A stretch of DNA of 64,000 bases from Ilex aquifolium. Taxonomy: Eukaryota; Streptophyta; Magnoliopsida; Aquifoliales; Aquifoliaceae. The stretch spans positions 8,629,501-8,693,500 of the forward strand of contig OX637394.1 of the NCBI GenBank assembly GCA_951799425.1. The letters run 5' to 3'. The position numbers and the translations under genes were made by a program. Each line of letters begins with the position of its first letter. The first letter of the stretch is position 1. The notes under the pieces were generated by a model. It was not told the DNA's origin. It did no database searches and saw only the letters and a list, made by a program, of their open reading frames with translations. This document shows, piece by piece, positions 21,424 to 32,039 of this stretch.

Positions 21424-22559
21424 TAGTGATAACATGTGTCTAAAGGTACTATGTAATTCACAAAAAAATCAAACATTGTTGTGGACTCAAAAAAATCAAA
21501 CATTGAACATGAACATGGAGTAAGTTGAAACCTAAATTGCATCCTTAACACACCCACACTTTGCATACATGCTCAACCAAGTATTATCAATATGAATATT
21601 CTCATAAATGCATTATATTATACTGAATAAAAAATCGACAATAGTTAATCAAAACTTTTTTGTTCTTTTACACAATTTTGACAAAGTTTGAGAGTTTTTT
21701 CTAAAAATAGGAAAACACAATTTTGATTGTTTTAAAAAGGCCAATTATTGGTACAATCAAGTACTTAAAGAAAACACAACTCAAACCAACTACTACAGCC
21801 AAAACATAATAACAGTAGTACAATCAAGTTAAACTTTATACACAGCACATAAACAACCACACACATAATTATATATCTAAGCACACAAATCCAACCAATA
21901 ATTCGAAAGGCATGCAACTCAACAAAAATCTAATGATCATGAGTATATTAATGAACACACTTTTCATTCAAATTGTGCAAATCCACCATCACCATTATTC
22001 AGGTTATGTTATGTATCATCAAAAGTATTATTCAAAGCAAGCTTTAAGATTACACGGTAACTATCAATCAATGAACACTTATCTGTAATGATATTAATCA
22101 TAATGCTGCATAAACACAACATAGTCATGCCTAAACACAATTATTTACCAACTATCACAATAACAAAATAATATTAATCATAATACTGCATAAACACAAC
22201 TATTTGACAAACACAACTATTTGACAACCACAACAACATAATACTATTAACTATAAAATTAATATACGACAATCTATTATTTACACCAATCTATTATTTA
22301 CAAAAATAATAAAATTAATACACGACACAACTTATAAAAACAACTTGTAAGTTACCTTATTCGTACCTCTCTAGTGAGAAAGCTCAATTATTCTTATTAT
22401 GTTCAATTTGTGCACCATTTCATCCAAATCCTACATAAATTGTAATGCTAATAGTGCATTGTTAAAAAGATTGTGTGTGGCGTTTGTATTTGTGTGCTCT
22501 GTGTGCATATGTGTGTGATGTGTTGTGTACTATGTGTGTGTGTGATTGTGTGTGTGTTG

Positions 22560-22632
<73 letters not shown>

Positions 22633-22956
22633 TAGGTTGTGTTCGGTCACTTGTTCATGGCGTCAATGTACAACTTTGATCATCTATTGCACAATCCAAA
22701 GCAATCTAAATCCAAAAAATGAATAAGAATCAAATGTCAACCCAATAAACAAAATTAATGGCATACCTGAAATTAAATAAGGTAAAAGAATAAATGAAAA
22801 CTCAAGGAATATAATCCAATGAATGTCATAAGAGTAGTTATCAAAATCAAACAAAGACCTATCGAAGACGAGCATAAATTCAACCCACTAAATTCATATC
22901 ATTGTGCTTTCCCAACTTTGGAGATTCAAAAACACCTTTTATCTTATTATTATAGA
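21424..22956 (-). mobile_element. Second Helitron copy, directly abutting the first
   Basis: The 5' end is A|TCTATAATAATAAGAT at 22956. The 3' end at about 21424 is a degenerate version of the family tail (ACCTTTAGACAC hairpin remnant). It abuts the 5' end of the neighbouring copy with no spacer. It contains the long (GA)n tract. No gene content was recognised. Confidence 0.45.
22565..22628. repeat. (GA)32 microsatellite
   Basis: Uninterrupted AG/GA dinucleotide run of about 64 bp, preceded by a TGTGTG-rich tract (22475-22560). ORFs across it on both strands are artefacts of the repeat. Confidence 0.95.
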
Positions 22957-23609
22957 TTAACATCCAATTTGATACAATTAACAAACCCATTTCATACGAC
23001 TAACAACCATAACATTCAATTAAAACCCTATTATCAACAAATTGAAATTTCATAATAAACCTATTTTATCATAACTATAAACAGATTTCATAATTAATAA
23101 AAATAAATTAAAATTTTACAAACTCTATTCAACACCCAAATTAAAAACGCAAACATTCAAATCAAGAACCTATAAAAACCTATTTCATACTAATTAACAC
23201 ACAATCTCTAAAATTATGGAAGTAAAATAAATTAACACACAATCTTAATCTAAATAACCATAACATTCATCAAATCAAGACACTATAAACATATTTCATA
23301 ATTAAAAAAAAAATCAAATTGAAAGCAATGACATTCAAAAACCCAAAAAAAAAAAAACTAAATTGAAATTTCACAAACTCTATTTAACAGTCAATAGAAC
23401 ACCAATTCTCAAATTTTAATTAAGTCAACCTCCTACAAAATGAACACTCAATAATAATCAACTCAACATATATTCCATCCACCTTAACATTCGTAACTTA
23501 AAAAAAAAATTGAAATTTCATAATAAACATATTTCATCATAACTATAAAAACACCTAAATTAAACACCCAAATTTCACCCAAATTAAACACAACATTCAA
23601 AAACCCAAA

Positions 23610-23938
23610 CCCAGATTTGTGTGTGTTTGTGTGCTACTGTGAATGTGTGTTTGTGTGCTGTTGTGTGTGGGTTTTGTGTCTGTGTCTATGTGTGCTGTTG
23701 TGCTGCGTGTTTGTGTGTGGTGTGATTTGTGAGTGTTGGGTGATTTGTGTTTTGTTGTGTGTTGTTGTGGTCTATGTGTGTGTGTGTGTGTTGCTATTTG
23801 TGTGTGTGCGCTATGTGATATGTGGGATGTTGGGTTTGGTGTTGTGCTATGGGTTTGAGTGTGTGTGTCATGAGAGAGAGAGTGTGTTGTGTTGTGTTGT
23901 GGGTTTGGTGTGGTGTTGTGGGTTTGAGTGTATGTGTC

Positions 23939-23975
<37 letters not shown>
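23610..23975. repeat. GT-rich and (GA)n low-complexity tract
   Basis: Irregular TGTGTG/TTGTGT text, including two copies of a ~50-bp phrase with TGTTGTGGGTTTG, followed by a (GA) run at 23949-23974. It keeps a 141-codon frame open purely through composition. Confidence 0.85.
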
Positions 23976-24047
23976 GTGTACCTGGGAGGAAGCTATTGCT
24001 ACTGTTGCTGGTGGTTTAGCCATGGCGATGAGAAGTTCGTGAGGGCA

Positions 24048-24880
24048 TGGAAATGAGCAAAAATCTAAAACGTATTAGCGAAGGGTTTGGGAGTACTTCA
24101 ACGAATACAAACCCCAGTCAGATTATAATTGCAATCCGGTTTCTTTGATGAATCGTTGGTCGACAATTCAACTAGCCACTAATAAATTTTGTGGCTGCTT
24201 TGACCAAATTGAAAGGTTGAATCAAAGTGGTATGACTGAGAAAGGCAAGGTATGAGTGCATTTTAATTACAAGTGTGAAAATAGGGCATTTTTCTTTTAT
24301 GATACATAGTATTTTTGTACAATTTTCAGGTCCGTGATGCAAAAAAGGTGTACAAAGAACTTCATAAATGCTTTTTTTCATTTGAACATTGTAGGAATGA
24401 GTTACAGAATCAACCAAAATGGATGGAGGATTCTCAGTCTAAGAAGCAAAAAACAAAAGGTGGTGCAACTCCTAGCAACTCTAATCCTTCAACACCAGAA
24501 TTGGTAAACATAGGAGACAACAGTGGGGGCTTGGAGAGGCCAACTAGAAGGAAGTCTGCGAAAGAGCGAGCAAGAAAGTCAAAGAGCAAACTCTCTGAAG
24601 GCGATAATTCGAGCTCAATATATTTCGTGAAACTGTTTGAAGAAATGAAGAAAGTCGAATTCATGGAAAAATCATATCTTCAAGAATAAGATAGACTAGC
24701 TCATGATAAAGAGCGATTGACTGTTGAACAAGAGAGACTAGCTCATGATAAAGAGAAGATACAACTCAAGCAAATGAAGGAGGACCAGAAAATAATGTTA
24801 ATGGACACGAGTGTCATGCCTCCGATTCAAGCTGAATATTTTAAGTGCCGCCAAATGGAAATCATGGGAAAGAAAATGTA
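24048..24880 (+). pseudogene. Harbinger ORF1 (Myb/SANT-like, NAM-associated C-terminal type)
   Basis: The translation reads NEQKSKTY, a stop in place of the usual Trp (TAG at about 24074), then RRVWEYFNEYKPQSDYNCN, LMNRWSTIQLATNKFCGC and IERLNQSGMTEKGK. An intron follows (GTATGA donor at about 24250, ending TTTTCAG at 24329). Exon 2 continues VRDAKKVYKELHKCF with FSFEHCRNELQNQPKW, a Ser/Lys-rich linker and a charged coiled-coil-like tail (KERLTVEQERLAHDKEK) after another stop at 24688. These are the features of the DNA-binding partner protein of plant PIF/Harbinger elements. The N-terminus is missing and two stops interrupt it, so it is a pseudogene. Confidence 0.75.
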
Positions 24881-25014
24881 GTTCTTTCTTATTCATAAAC
24901 TAACAACTTTTGAGTAGTAGTACAACAAACAAGTACTGTAATATTATGCATGCTTAAATATTCATAAACAATGAATGTTTAAATATTCGTAGAAAATTCG
25001 TAGCATATTACTGC

Positions 25015-26285
25015 CTAAAACATTCCATGCATAATCCACATGTGCTCGACTAGATCAGTTTTGAGTCTCGAATGAGTGTCTCTGTCTCGAATGCGATGTT
25101 GAGTATGAATAAATTGAAGCAGTTTTGAACTCCGTTCGGATATCAATGTAGGAGTAGGAATTTCATTTGATGCATCATAACTAAAATTCATTTCATTATC
25201 GTTCCTCTCATCCTCAACAATCATGTTATGCAATATTATACATGTCTTCATAATATCCTTAAGCACTTCAAGTTTCCAGAAACGTGCAGGTCCACGAACT
25301 ATAGCAAATCGTGCTTGGAGCACTCCAAAAACTCTCTCAATATTCTTTCTGGCTGACTCTTGAGCTTGTGCAAAATGTATTTGCTTATTGCCTCTTGGAG
25401 ATGGAATTGTTTTGACAAACGTGGCCCACTTTGGATATACACCATCAGCAAGATAATATCACATAGTATAATCATTTCAATTGACGGAGTAATTGACCGA
25501 ATGAGCCCTACCTTCCGAAAGAAGAGTAAAAATAGAAGAGCGTTCTAGCACATATCATTGTGAGATTCAGGTAACCCAAAAAAGACATGCTAAATCCATA
25601 GATCATATGAAGTCACCGCCTCTAAAATAATTGTTGGTTCATGAACGTGACCAGAGTACATATCTTTCCATGTTGTTAGACAATTCTTCCATTTCCAATG
25701 CATGCAGTCAATGTTATCTAGTATCCTAGGAAACTCACGTCTCTCACCGATTGCTAATAATCTAGCAATGTCTGCGCTGTTTGGCGACCTGAGATACTCA
25801 TCAGCATAAATTGCTACTATGGCCGATATAAATCTTTGCAGACTTTCTATTGTGGTGCTTTCACCGATCCTCACATAATCATCAACAGCATCTGCTGCAA
25901 CTCCATAAACAAACATTCTTATAGCGGCAGTCATCTTTTGAAGGGGAGACAAACCAATATTCCCAACAGAATCAATTTTTTGGACAAAGTATGGATTAAT
26001 TGCTTCCACCATGGATAGAATACGAACGAAAAGAGATCGATTCATTCGAAATAAATTTGGGGGATAAGTAAGAGATTCAACAAAATAATCGCGATAAAGT
26101 CTCTCATACCCTTCAACTCGATTGCAAAAAATAACAGAATAACCTTGAATAGAACCACGACGTATTACAGAGCTGTTCTCATTATTGAGTTTATCTATTG
26201 TCATAGTAGCAACCGCTAACATCTCCAACTCATCATTGGAGTCAGAATCATTAAAAATCATCTTCAATTTACCATCACGAGCCAT
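25015..26285 (-). pseudogene. Harbinger (HARBI1-like) DDE transposase, broken
   Basis: An ATG at 26285 (MARDGKLKMIFNDSD) opens a long frame to 25590. It includes RDYFVESLTYPPNLFRMNRSLF, a typical lead-in region, then the first catalytic-Asp motif NIDCMHWKWKNC and the SPTIILEAV-like stretch (EPTIILEAVTSYDLW). The frame is then closed by a stop at 25590. Recognisable sequence resumes as YYLADGVYPKWATFVKTI and PRGNKQIHFAQAQESARKNIERVFG in other phases, and ends with LQARFAIVRGPARFW and IMKTCIILHNMIVEDE (25015-25323). The region around the second Asp is damaged. There are at least three lesions, so no active enzyme is expected. Confidence 0.8.
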
Positions 26286-26941
26286 AACAAAGAAATATGA
26301 GTTCAATACCAATAAAATAAATTTGAGATATATGACAATGAGAAGGGGGAGGTCCTATTTATACATTTTCAAAAATATGGCCGTTGAAAATATGACCGTT
26401 GTAAAATTTAAAATTTGAAAATTTGATGACATAGCACGACACGTCATCATGCTCCGTCATTATTATGGCGCTTATGTGTTACGTCACATGTCATTTTTGA
26501 ATTATATTATTGAAAGTTAGTTAAAGTAGTTAGCTAAAATAGAGAGTGTGGTTGGAGTGAATTTTAAAAAGTAGATAGCTAAAGTAGAGAATCCAATATT
26601 TAAATATATTTTGAGTAACTATTTTGCTGAGTGTGGTTGGAGATGCTCTAACAGGCAGATGAGCAGAGAGAAAGAGAGAGGGTCAGTGGATTAAAAAATG
26701 GGGGTTATTTTGGGCTAAGGGGGTGGCGTGTGTGTGGGGTTAAAATGGATGGGAGAAGCAATTTGTGTGGGATTCATTGTGGACCTTTAGATTAAGTTAA
26801 AAGATTTGAGATGAAATTTGGGCCATTAAATGAAAAGTAGATTAAATCTGAACCGTCCTTTTACCTTCCCATTGGATTAAAATTGAATTAAATTTTGAAG
26901 TGAAAAAAAATTCAAATTTGGTTCTATCTTATTATTATAGA

Positions 26942-27753
26942 TTTTCCAATAACATTTTTATACTACAAGTATTGATTATTATGTTTTATCTTTTTTGACC
27001 CTGATAATCCTCATATTTGTCTGATTATTATGACATTTTGATTGACTGTAGGCTCCATCAAATATTGGAATTTAGTGTTGATCTAATGATTTCACTGAAG
27101 TCACATCATTATATCAGCAAATTATGTCAAATTTTTAGGTTCAAAAATGATTACTCTTAGTTTAATCAGTTACAACGTCCTAATTTTGACAAATCTTTAT
27201 TTCATATTCGGATGCCACATTCACATAATTGATATATGTTTTTTCATGCAAAATTTCATATTTTATGTATTGATTAAAGTATTTCATTCTCTTCAACACG
27301 ATGATCCTACGAATTTTTGGTGCAATGGTACTCAGAACCATCGATCACATTATCTCATTAATATGTTCCCCAACAACTAGGGTTGATCCTTTTTGTGTAT
27401 AAATCGTATTTGATAGATTATAATCGTAATTAATATTCGTGTTTACTTATTTATTAAAAAGTTCATCTGTTTATCGCTCAAATTCATTAAGGCTGATATG
27501 CAGTCCACAAATCAAGAGTCAATTTCGTGATGGGTTCAATATTTTACTAAAATTTACTACAAAATAAAGTTAAAATTACATCTCAATTTGATTCTAGTTA
27601 CAACACAAAAAAATTAAATTATTTCGAAAAAATTATATTGATTCTAATATTCAAAGTCAATCCCGAACAACCCTCTTTTTGTCCTAATCTTACCGAACAA
27701 AATCACCACTTCATTCTTATTTTATGGTAAAGCAAGCTGAGATTAACACTCAA

Positions 27754-27755
<2 letters not shown>
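26942..27755. other. AT-rich intergenic stretch
   Basis: No convincing ORF, terminus or repeat was recognised. The stretch separates the Helitron cluster from the duplicated GRAS-3 unit. Confidence 0.35.

Positions 27756-27786
<31 letters not shown>
27756..27786. repeat. 31-nt poly(C) run
   Basis: An uninterrupted run of 31 C residues followed by CCACCTACCC-type text. On the minus strand this is a G31 run able to form G-quadruplexes. Its exact length should be treated with caution because long homopolymers are prone to sequencing error. Confidence 0.85.
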
Positions 27787-28203
27787 ACCTACCCAAACCA
27801 AAACACAACCACCACCACCCACCCACACACAAAGCTGAGATTATGGCGTGAGGCATGCCGCCGGGGCCGAGTGTCATGACTTGCTCCTTTCTTCAACTCC
27901 ATTAACGGCTAGCTGGGTGATAACAGATTCAATTAGAAGCTAATGCTTCTAATTTTTCAAAGCATGAAAGTATAATTACAGCTTTAAAATAAACAGGAAA
28001 CAACTAGATGATAAGGGACAGAATTCTATCTAGAACATCTATATATTACCAGAATTTAGTTGACTGAATATACAACAAACATGGAAAGAATCAGATAGGT
28101 CATTGAAGAAAAGCGCATTACACTTGCTCTGGCTACAAAAATAATTGGGCAGTGGAGCACCAAGGTTCACCAAACTTAAGCTGTAATAAGCATTGCATTA
28201 TTG

Positions 28204-30378
28204 TCACTCCTGGACAGGCTTCCAACAGGAGAGAGCGTGGATGACTCGCCCCCTCCATCCCTGCAGCATCCAGTTGCCATCTTCATCCACGGCGAAGTCC
28301 TTGTGGTAACGAGACTTCACCTTATCCCTTATACCACTCACGATCTCCTGGTCAAGTGGGAGCTGCCTGAACCTTGCCCTCATAATCCTAACTTGCCATT
28401 GTTTGTATGTCTCGGGCCTTTCAACCCTCTCGGCACCCTCACAAGCTATGATGTTCACGGCATTCCTTCCCAAAACTTCTTGTTCAAACCGCATTCTATC
28501 CTGATCTTCACGTGATACAGTAGCCTCAAACATATTAAAGTAATCGGAGAAGTGGAAGAGTGTCTCTCGGAATCGTGTACTGAAGAAAGGGGTGTTGTAG
28601 GTCCCGTTAACAACTCCATGAAGGAACATATCAGGATTAATCCTCTTGATCAATTTCAGAACAGCATCCCTTGGACTTTTCTCTGTAACTGTCTCATCAG
28701 GAACATTCTCTAGCCGGTAAAAACAAGTAACAACGAGCAACTCATCTCTGTCAATCTTGAGATCCTCAAGTCGAATTGTATCCCATTTCATTGCAATGGT
28801 GTTGTACTCAAATGGGACATTGAATCTCTTGCAGTAATTTGCCAGACGCCGCCCTGTCTCCTCAACCCTCTCTGCTGGTCGGAAACCTGATTGGGGAAGA
28901 TCTATTCCTGTAATGCAAAGTTTTGGAGGACCTCCAGGCCTCTCAGAGAGGGTCTGGATAAGGCTTGGCCACTGGAAGCCATATAGAATGCCAAAATCAA
29001 TTATATGAAGCCTTGTCGCTCCATCAGCTAGTTTCCTAATAGATTTGTTTGCAAAGATAATTGACATCTTTATGAATGGGCTCACTGAAATATACATATG
29101 GTAAGATTTTAAGATGTCAGCAGCCAATACCCTGCTGGTAGTGAAAGCTGTATGGAGTGTACTTCCAGTACCAGCCATGCGTGCCTCAAGAGCGATAGCA
29201 AAGTAATGGGCCAACCTTTCTGTACCATCACCGCAAGGAGCAGAATGTTGCCTAATCCGCTTCAACAGCTCATTAGCAGTCTTGATGTCGTAGCTTGCCA
29301 CAGCTTGTGAACATTGAGTTAGGAGACTCCTCAAATCCACCACTTCCCATCCAATACCTTGTTTCTTAGCAAGCGGCCTCCCTCGATTTGACCCTTCACT
29401 CTGCTGCAATTTGTTCCTTGTTCCATATTGTGAGGCTTCATCAGAGTCACACATGCCGGACTCAATGTGCAAGCCGCGATACAAACTGTCACAGAGCAAG
29501 GCCTTATCATACATCTCTGATTGCTCAGATTCCTCAACGTAACTTGCCAAATGTTTTTTAGTCCTGAGTTCTTCTGTATAATCACTATTTTCTTGATACT
29601 GATTCTTCTTTCGCCTTGATCCATAAGATGAATGGTCCCTGCCACTCTCCTCAGCCTCCTCCAAGACTTTTGAAGCCTTGTCCTTCGGTTTTGGATCATA
29701 ACTGAAATAATTATCATTTGGGTGGGAGTGGGTCACTTTTCCTGCACTGGATTGAAAGTCAAATTGGCTCTTACTAGATGAATCAAGATACAAAAATGGA
29801 CTCATATACGAATCCTCAAGCCTATTTCTCGCAGTAAATACGCTGTTTGAAGAGCCAAGTGACTGCATCGGCTGCAGAATAAGAGAAGGTTGAACTAGGG
29901 GGGACTCAAACTCACCTGGATCTTTCCTATTGGACTCAACAAAATTGTTCACATCAGTAGAACTGTTACTACTGTTACTGCTACAAACCCCAGTGAAATC
30001 AGCATTTGGGTTATCAGAATACTGATTGAGAGCACATGAATGGTGTTGATTGGGTGAATTTGGGTAGTTCCCACCAAGGACATCATAGAAGGATTTCTCA
30101 GCCGCCAACAGAGCCAAGCTGTCATGGAACGTGCAAGGTCTATGGTCCAAGTCGTCCTCTTCCATGAGCATTTGGTTTATGTACTTGAGAATTGCATCGG
30201 AATCATCCGGTTCCTCAGAAGTATTTCCTTCCGAGGAACTTTCACCAACAGGGTTTGACCCGTCTGAAAGAACAGAAAGATCCTTAAACCCATGGTTACA
30301 TTCGTATCGATTTACATGATTTTGTTCTCGCGGGGCTGAAATTGAGTGGTTATTGAATTTGGAATTGGAAGTGTTCAT
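28204..30378 (-). CDS. GRAS transcription regulator, LISCL, tandem copy 3
   Basis: 724 aa, ATG at 30378 (MNTSNSKFNNHSISAPREQ), stop at 28204. The GRAS domain is complete: VVDLRSLLTQCSQAVASYD, LHIIDFGILYGFQW, TPFFSTRFRETLFHF and a final WRGRVIHALSCWKP. The N-terminal half is acidic and Ser/Asn-rich with the SEMYDKALLCDSL motif. Relative to copy 2 it lacks about ten residues around the NYSFES segment. The ancestral start (ATG 30417) is followed after eight codons by TAG, so translation must begin at 30378, the Met aligned with the copy-2 start. Domain similarity to copies 1 and 2 is very high, pointing to fairly recent tandem duplication. Function inferred from the LISCL family. Confidence 0.92.
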   Translation of the reverse strand: MNTSNSKFNNHSISAPREQNHVNRYECNHGFKDLSVLSDGSNPVGESSSEGNTSEEPDDSDAILKYINQMLMEEDDLDHRPCTFHDSLALLAAEKSFYDVLGGNYPNSPNQHHSCALNQYSDNPNADFTGVCSSNSSNSSTDVNNFVESNRKDPGEFESPLVQPSLILQPMQSLGSSNSVFTARNRLEDSYMSPFLYLDSSSKSQFDFQSSAGKVTHSHPNDNYFSYDPKPKDKASKVLEEAEESGRDHSSYGSRRKKNQYQENSDYTEELRTKKHLASYVEESEQSEMYDKALLCDSLYRGLHIESGMCDSDEASQYGTRNKLQQSEGSNRGRPLAKKQGIGWEVVDLRSLLTQCSQAVASYDIKTANELLKRIRQHSAPCGDGTERLAHYFAIALEARMAGTGSTLHTAFTTSRVLAADILKSYHMYISVSPFIKMSIIFANKSIRKLADGATRLHIIDFGILYGFQWPSLIQTLSERPGGPPKLCITGIDLPQSGFRPAERVEETGRRLANYCKRFNVPFEYNTIAMKWDTIRLEDLKIDRDELLVVTCFYRLENVPDETVTEKSPRDAVLKLIKRINPDMFLHGVVNGTYNTPFFSTRFRETLFHFSDYFNMFEATVSREDQDRMRFEQEVLGRNAVNIIACEGAERVERPETYKQWQVRIMRARFRQLPLDQEIVSGIRDKVKSRYHKDFAVDEDGNWMLQGWRGRVIHALSCWKPVQE

Positions 30379-30390
30379 AGTAGCAGAAGA

Positions 30391-30417
30391 CTATTGAATA
30401 AGTGCATCCGTGGACAT
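30391..30417 (-). promoter_or_regulatory. 8-codon upstream ORF made from the old GRAS-3 start
   Basis: ATG at 30417 reads MSTDALIQ and then TAG, in frame with and 12 nt before the main ATG. Copy 1 reads MSIDALIQEYP at the same place, so a Glu codon became a stop. The remnant is now a minimal uORF that may affect initiation at 30378. The sequence is direct evidence; the regulatory effect is inference. Confidence 0.65.
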
Positions 30418-30419
30418 TT

Positions 30420-30850
30420 ATACTCCCAATTAACCTACTGGTTGGAGTTGCCAATTCAAGAAGAACACAAGAAACTCTATTATATCATCTGTGCGTGTAC
30501 GAATTCATAAAAAATGAATAGCATCTAAACTCTAAAATCACTGAGACAAAAGATCGAACAGGTAGAGATCTTGAAATCGTGCAAGATTTTTCATGAAAAT
30601 CTGTTGCATACACCATATAGAATTGATTAAACGAATTAGAGAAGAAGGAAGAGTACGTTCGGAGAGACGAGAGAAGGGAATTAGAGAAGATTACGGACAG
30701 TTCAAAGCATAACGAAGATGGTGAAGCCGCTAAATCGTGTTCTTTGTCAACTAGTATCGAAGGCTCTGGGAAATAGACTTGCGTAGAATTTTTAGCCATC
30801 CGTAGCCCGTGTGGGCCACTGCTGAAACTGCGTCTCTGCAATCAAAATTC
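30420..30850 (-). promoter_or_regulatory. Leader and proximal promoter of GRAS copy 3
   Basis: A donor-like CGAAC|GTACTCTTCC (GT at 30656) sits at the same relative place as in copy 2, supporting a 5'-UTR intron. The flank around 30750-30800 resembles 10170-10230 upstream of copy 1, so the duplication included this region. Confidence 0.45.
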
Positions 30851-30859
30851 AAAAGGGTA

Positions 30860-31491
30860 GACACCTTGACCGTTGAACAGGGATGACATTAGACCGACGA
30901 AAATTTGGTATTCGTTCAAATTTGTCTTATTTGGATTAGAGATGGACTATACATATTCGACGGTGGACGTATACGGAGATATCCAAATTTTTGGGAGGTT
31001 ATTTTTTAAAAACTCTTTGTGACTTTTAGGAGAAATTGGAAAGGTGTTAAGTAAAGATGACATTAAAGACTACAAGTTCAAAATTGGTGACTTTTAATTA
31101 AAGACAGCAATCCAAATGGTTACATCATTTCATAAAATCGCTATTAACACTTTTTGGTTAAAAGATATCATTATAAATAGTCACAATTTTTCATAAAAGT
31201 CACACTTGATATCTTTTGGTTAAGGAAAATGTTCAATAGACTTAAAAATATTGATTTAAAAACTTGACTTGATGAATCACTACTGATGAATAGGTAGTAG
31301 GTCTCAATATATACTGGGATCCAAAGTTAAATCAATGACAAATATAACCGCTACATTATCAAGTTAAGTTTTTAAATTAATTTTTTAAGTCTGTGTAGCA
31401 TTGCACTTTGGTTAAAATACACCATTTCAAATGATTGTACATTTTTCATAAAGTCACCATTGATATCATTTGAACCAAAAGACACCATTAC
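30860..31491. repeat. Repeat-rich flank that the Tat element inserted into
   Basis: The phrase AAAAGTCAC(A/C)...TTGATATC(T/A)TTTGG recurs in direct and partly inverted form (31090-31230, 31430-31490). Across the Tat insertion the sequence resumes at 43600 with a TATA-like TCTATAAATAGG, so this may be the left part of an older LTR or non-coding repeat. No ORF. Confidence 0.4.
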
Positions 31492-32010
31492 TGAAGGGGC
31501 ATAAAATCATGCCACGTGTAAACAATCACACAGGAGCCACGTGAGGGTTTAGGCTCTGCCAGAACCGAACCAAGATCAGTAATATGACAGAGCAGAAGGA
31601 TCTGAGCGCATCAAGATAAGAACCAAACAGCGTAATCACTGCCTACATTTAAGGGATTCAGCTGTACCAGCTAGGTAAATCTAACAACTCATGAGCTGAG
31701 ATCAAGGGAACGTTAGACAGATCTTGGGAAGAACCAACAGACGATCCTAGATTGGAGGAAAATATGTCATCTTCTTTCCCAGAAAGAGGGACCACTGGAG
31801 TCTATATAAGTCAGCAAGGATAAATAGTGAAAGGTATGTTGAATCCTTCCATAACACAATTCTTTTTTATTTCCATCTACTGACTTAAGCATCGGATTAC
31901 CTTTGATCGAAACACTTCAATCTTAGACAGTTTGTTCGTTTTGCAGGAAGCTTGACTCGAGGAAGGATTATACTGTTTACAAAGGATAGAAGGAATTTTG
32001 TCCGCTTACA
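31492..32010 (+). repeat. 5' LTR of the Tat element
   Basis: 519 bp, TGAAGGGGCATAAAATC... to ...GTCCGCTTACA. It contains a TATA-like CTATATAAG near 31803 and is followed within two bases by the primer-binding-site-like sequence. Confidence 0.9.
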
Positions 32011-32011
32011 T

Positions 32012-32030
32012 TTGGCGTCGTCTGTGGGAA
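32012..32030 (+). other. Primer-binding site of the Tat element
   Basis: TTGGCGTCGTCTGTGGG-type sequence directly after the 5' LTR, the form seen in many plant Tat/Athila-group elements. Confidence 0.65.
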
Positions 32031-32039
32031 ACAGCAACA

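Larger units (their letters stand above)
24045..26648. mobile_element. Damaged PIF/Harbinger transposon (one end missing)
   Basis: The right end is GAGTGTGGTTGGAGATGCTC at 26648, followed by TAA, typical of the superfamily. Two convergent genes follow: a Myb/SANT-like ORF1 (+) and a DDE transposase (-). The left terminus is not found. The ORF1 homology starts at about 24045, directly against GT/GA-rich Helitron-type DNA, so the left end was lost. The right ~110 bp matches the MITE at 11852-12286. Confidence 0.8.
20667..26941 (-). mobile_element. Minus-strand Helitron cluster carrying a Harbinger element
   Basis: The outermost termini are A|TCTATAATAATAAGAT at 26941 (5', minus strand) and a hairpin plus CAATTACTAG|T at 20667 (3'). 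Identical 5' termini recur internally at 22956 and 21423, and 3'-like tails at about 21424 and 21195. Several family members therefore lie nested or head to tail. The interior has GA- and GT-microsatellites and CACAAA-rich text, with no Rep or helicase ORF. Whether 20667-26941 ever moved as one unit is uncertain. Confidence 0.55.

Noticed and set aside
22462-22726. Ser-Leu and Arg-Glu repeat ORFs
   Set aside because: Direct product of the (GA)32 microsatellite.
23617-24042. 141-codon Cys/Val-rich ORF
   Set aside because: GT-rich low-complexity DNA; no domain, composition explains the open frame.
20667-26941. Autonomous Helitron (Rep/helicase)
   Set aside because: No Rep or Pif1-type helicase motifs were seen in any frame; only Harbinger genes are present.
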